A DNA stretch of 14,538 bases from DRYM01 sp964526225 (GTDB taxonomy: Archaea; Thermoproteota; Thermoprotei_A; EX4484-217-1). Below are positions 14,497 through 14,538 of this stretch, piece after piece. Where the stretch lies: assembly GCA_964526225.1 (NCBI GenBank), contig CAZGLL010000034.1:1-14538 (forward strand). The letters are read 5' to 3'. Position numbers and translations under genes: made by a program. The notes under the pieces are model-generated. The model saw nothing but the letters and a program-made list of their open reading frames with translations. It had not been told where the DNA came from and searched no databases. Positions within the stretch are counted from its first letter, which is position 1, and each line of letters starts with the position of its first letter.

Positions 14497-14538
14497 ATGG
14501 TCATGTCTGATCGACTTATGCTGAAGGTGTTTGTTCTA
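14497..14538 (+). CDS. Possible start of a gene running off the right edge
   Basis: From ATG 14497 (or ATG 14503) the frame is open to the end of the window and reads MVMSDRLMLKVFVL. An AT-rich box (AAATAAAGATAAAAA, about 14474-14488) is close enough upstream for a leaderless or near-leaderless transcript. There is too little sequence to name a product. Confidence 0.3.
   Translation, partial: MVMSDRLMLKVFVL

Larger units (their letters stand above)
14069..14538. other. 470-base region after the MFS gene with no complete gene
   Basis: No complete gene is supported here. A 65-codon minus-strand frame without a start codon lies at 14160-14357 (listed separately). A strong ribosome-site-like GGGGGAGGG (14429-14437) precedes ATG 14444, but that frame stops after six codons. 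A plus-strand frame opens at 14497 and runs off the window. Confidence 0.5.

Overview
The window looks like a chromosomal segment of a hyperthermophilic Thermoproteota (crenarchaeal) archaeon, most likely Desulfurococcales-like. Evidence is a crenarchaeal-type archaellum (archaeal flagellum) operon, archaeal TATA/BRE promoters, GGTG-type ribosome binding sites, frequent GTG and TTG starts, and U-rich terminators. The exact taxon cannot be fixed from the sequence alone. No tRNA, rRNA, CRISPR array, transposase or phage gene was seen.

Left flank (1-1946): the 3' part of a plus-strand gene for a large surface protein with beta-propeller-like repeats and a C-terminal membrane anchor. It converges on a minus-strand CPBP (CAAX-type) intramembrane protease gene interrupted by a single in-frame TAG.

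Centre (2037-9853, minus strand): an archaellum operon transcribed right to left. The order is archaellin 1 (with an Ig-like insertion), archaellin 2, a soluble FlaC/FlaD-like protein, FlaG, FlaF, FlaH (KaiC-like ATPase), FlaI (motor/assembly ATPase), FlaJ (membrane platform), and a small membrane-anchored beta-sandwich protein that may be an extra archaellum component. From the FlaC/D-like gene onward the genes overlap or are a few bases apart. A U-rich stretch after archaellin 2 could lower expression of the machinery genes relative to the filament genes. No prepilin peptidase or chemotaxis gene lies in the window, so those functions would have to be encoded elsewhere.

Regulatory region (9854-11790): the archaellin promoter carries a perfect 40-bp palindrome made of four 9-bp half-sites, centred on the predicted transcription start. 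Nearby are a divergent Tfx-family HTH protein, a small unknown convergent protein, and a protein with two winged-helix domains and a C-terminal two-helix membrane anchor. The last resembles in layout the membrane-bound archaellum activators (ArnR type) of Sulfolobales. Together these look like a local control unit for motility.

Right flank (11791-14538): a flavodoxin-family protein, an MFS transporter with a GlpT-like first helix, and about 470 bases with no convincing complete gene. That last stretch holds a possible gene remnant on the minus strand and perhaps the first codons of a gene running off the edge.
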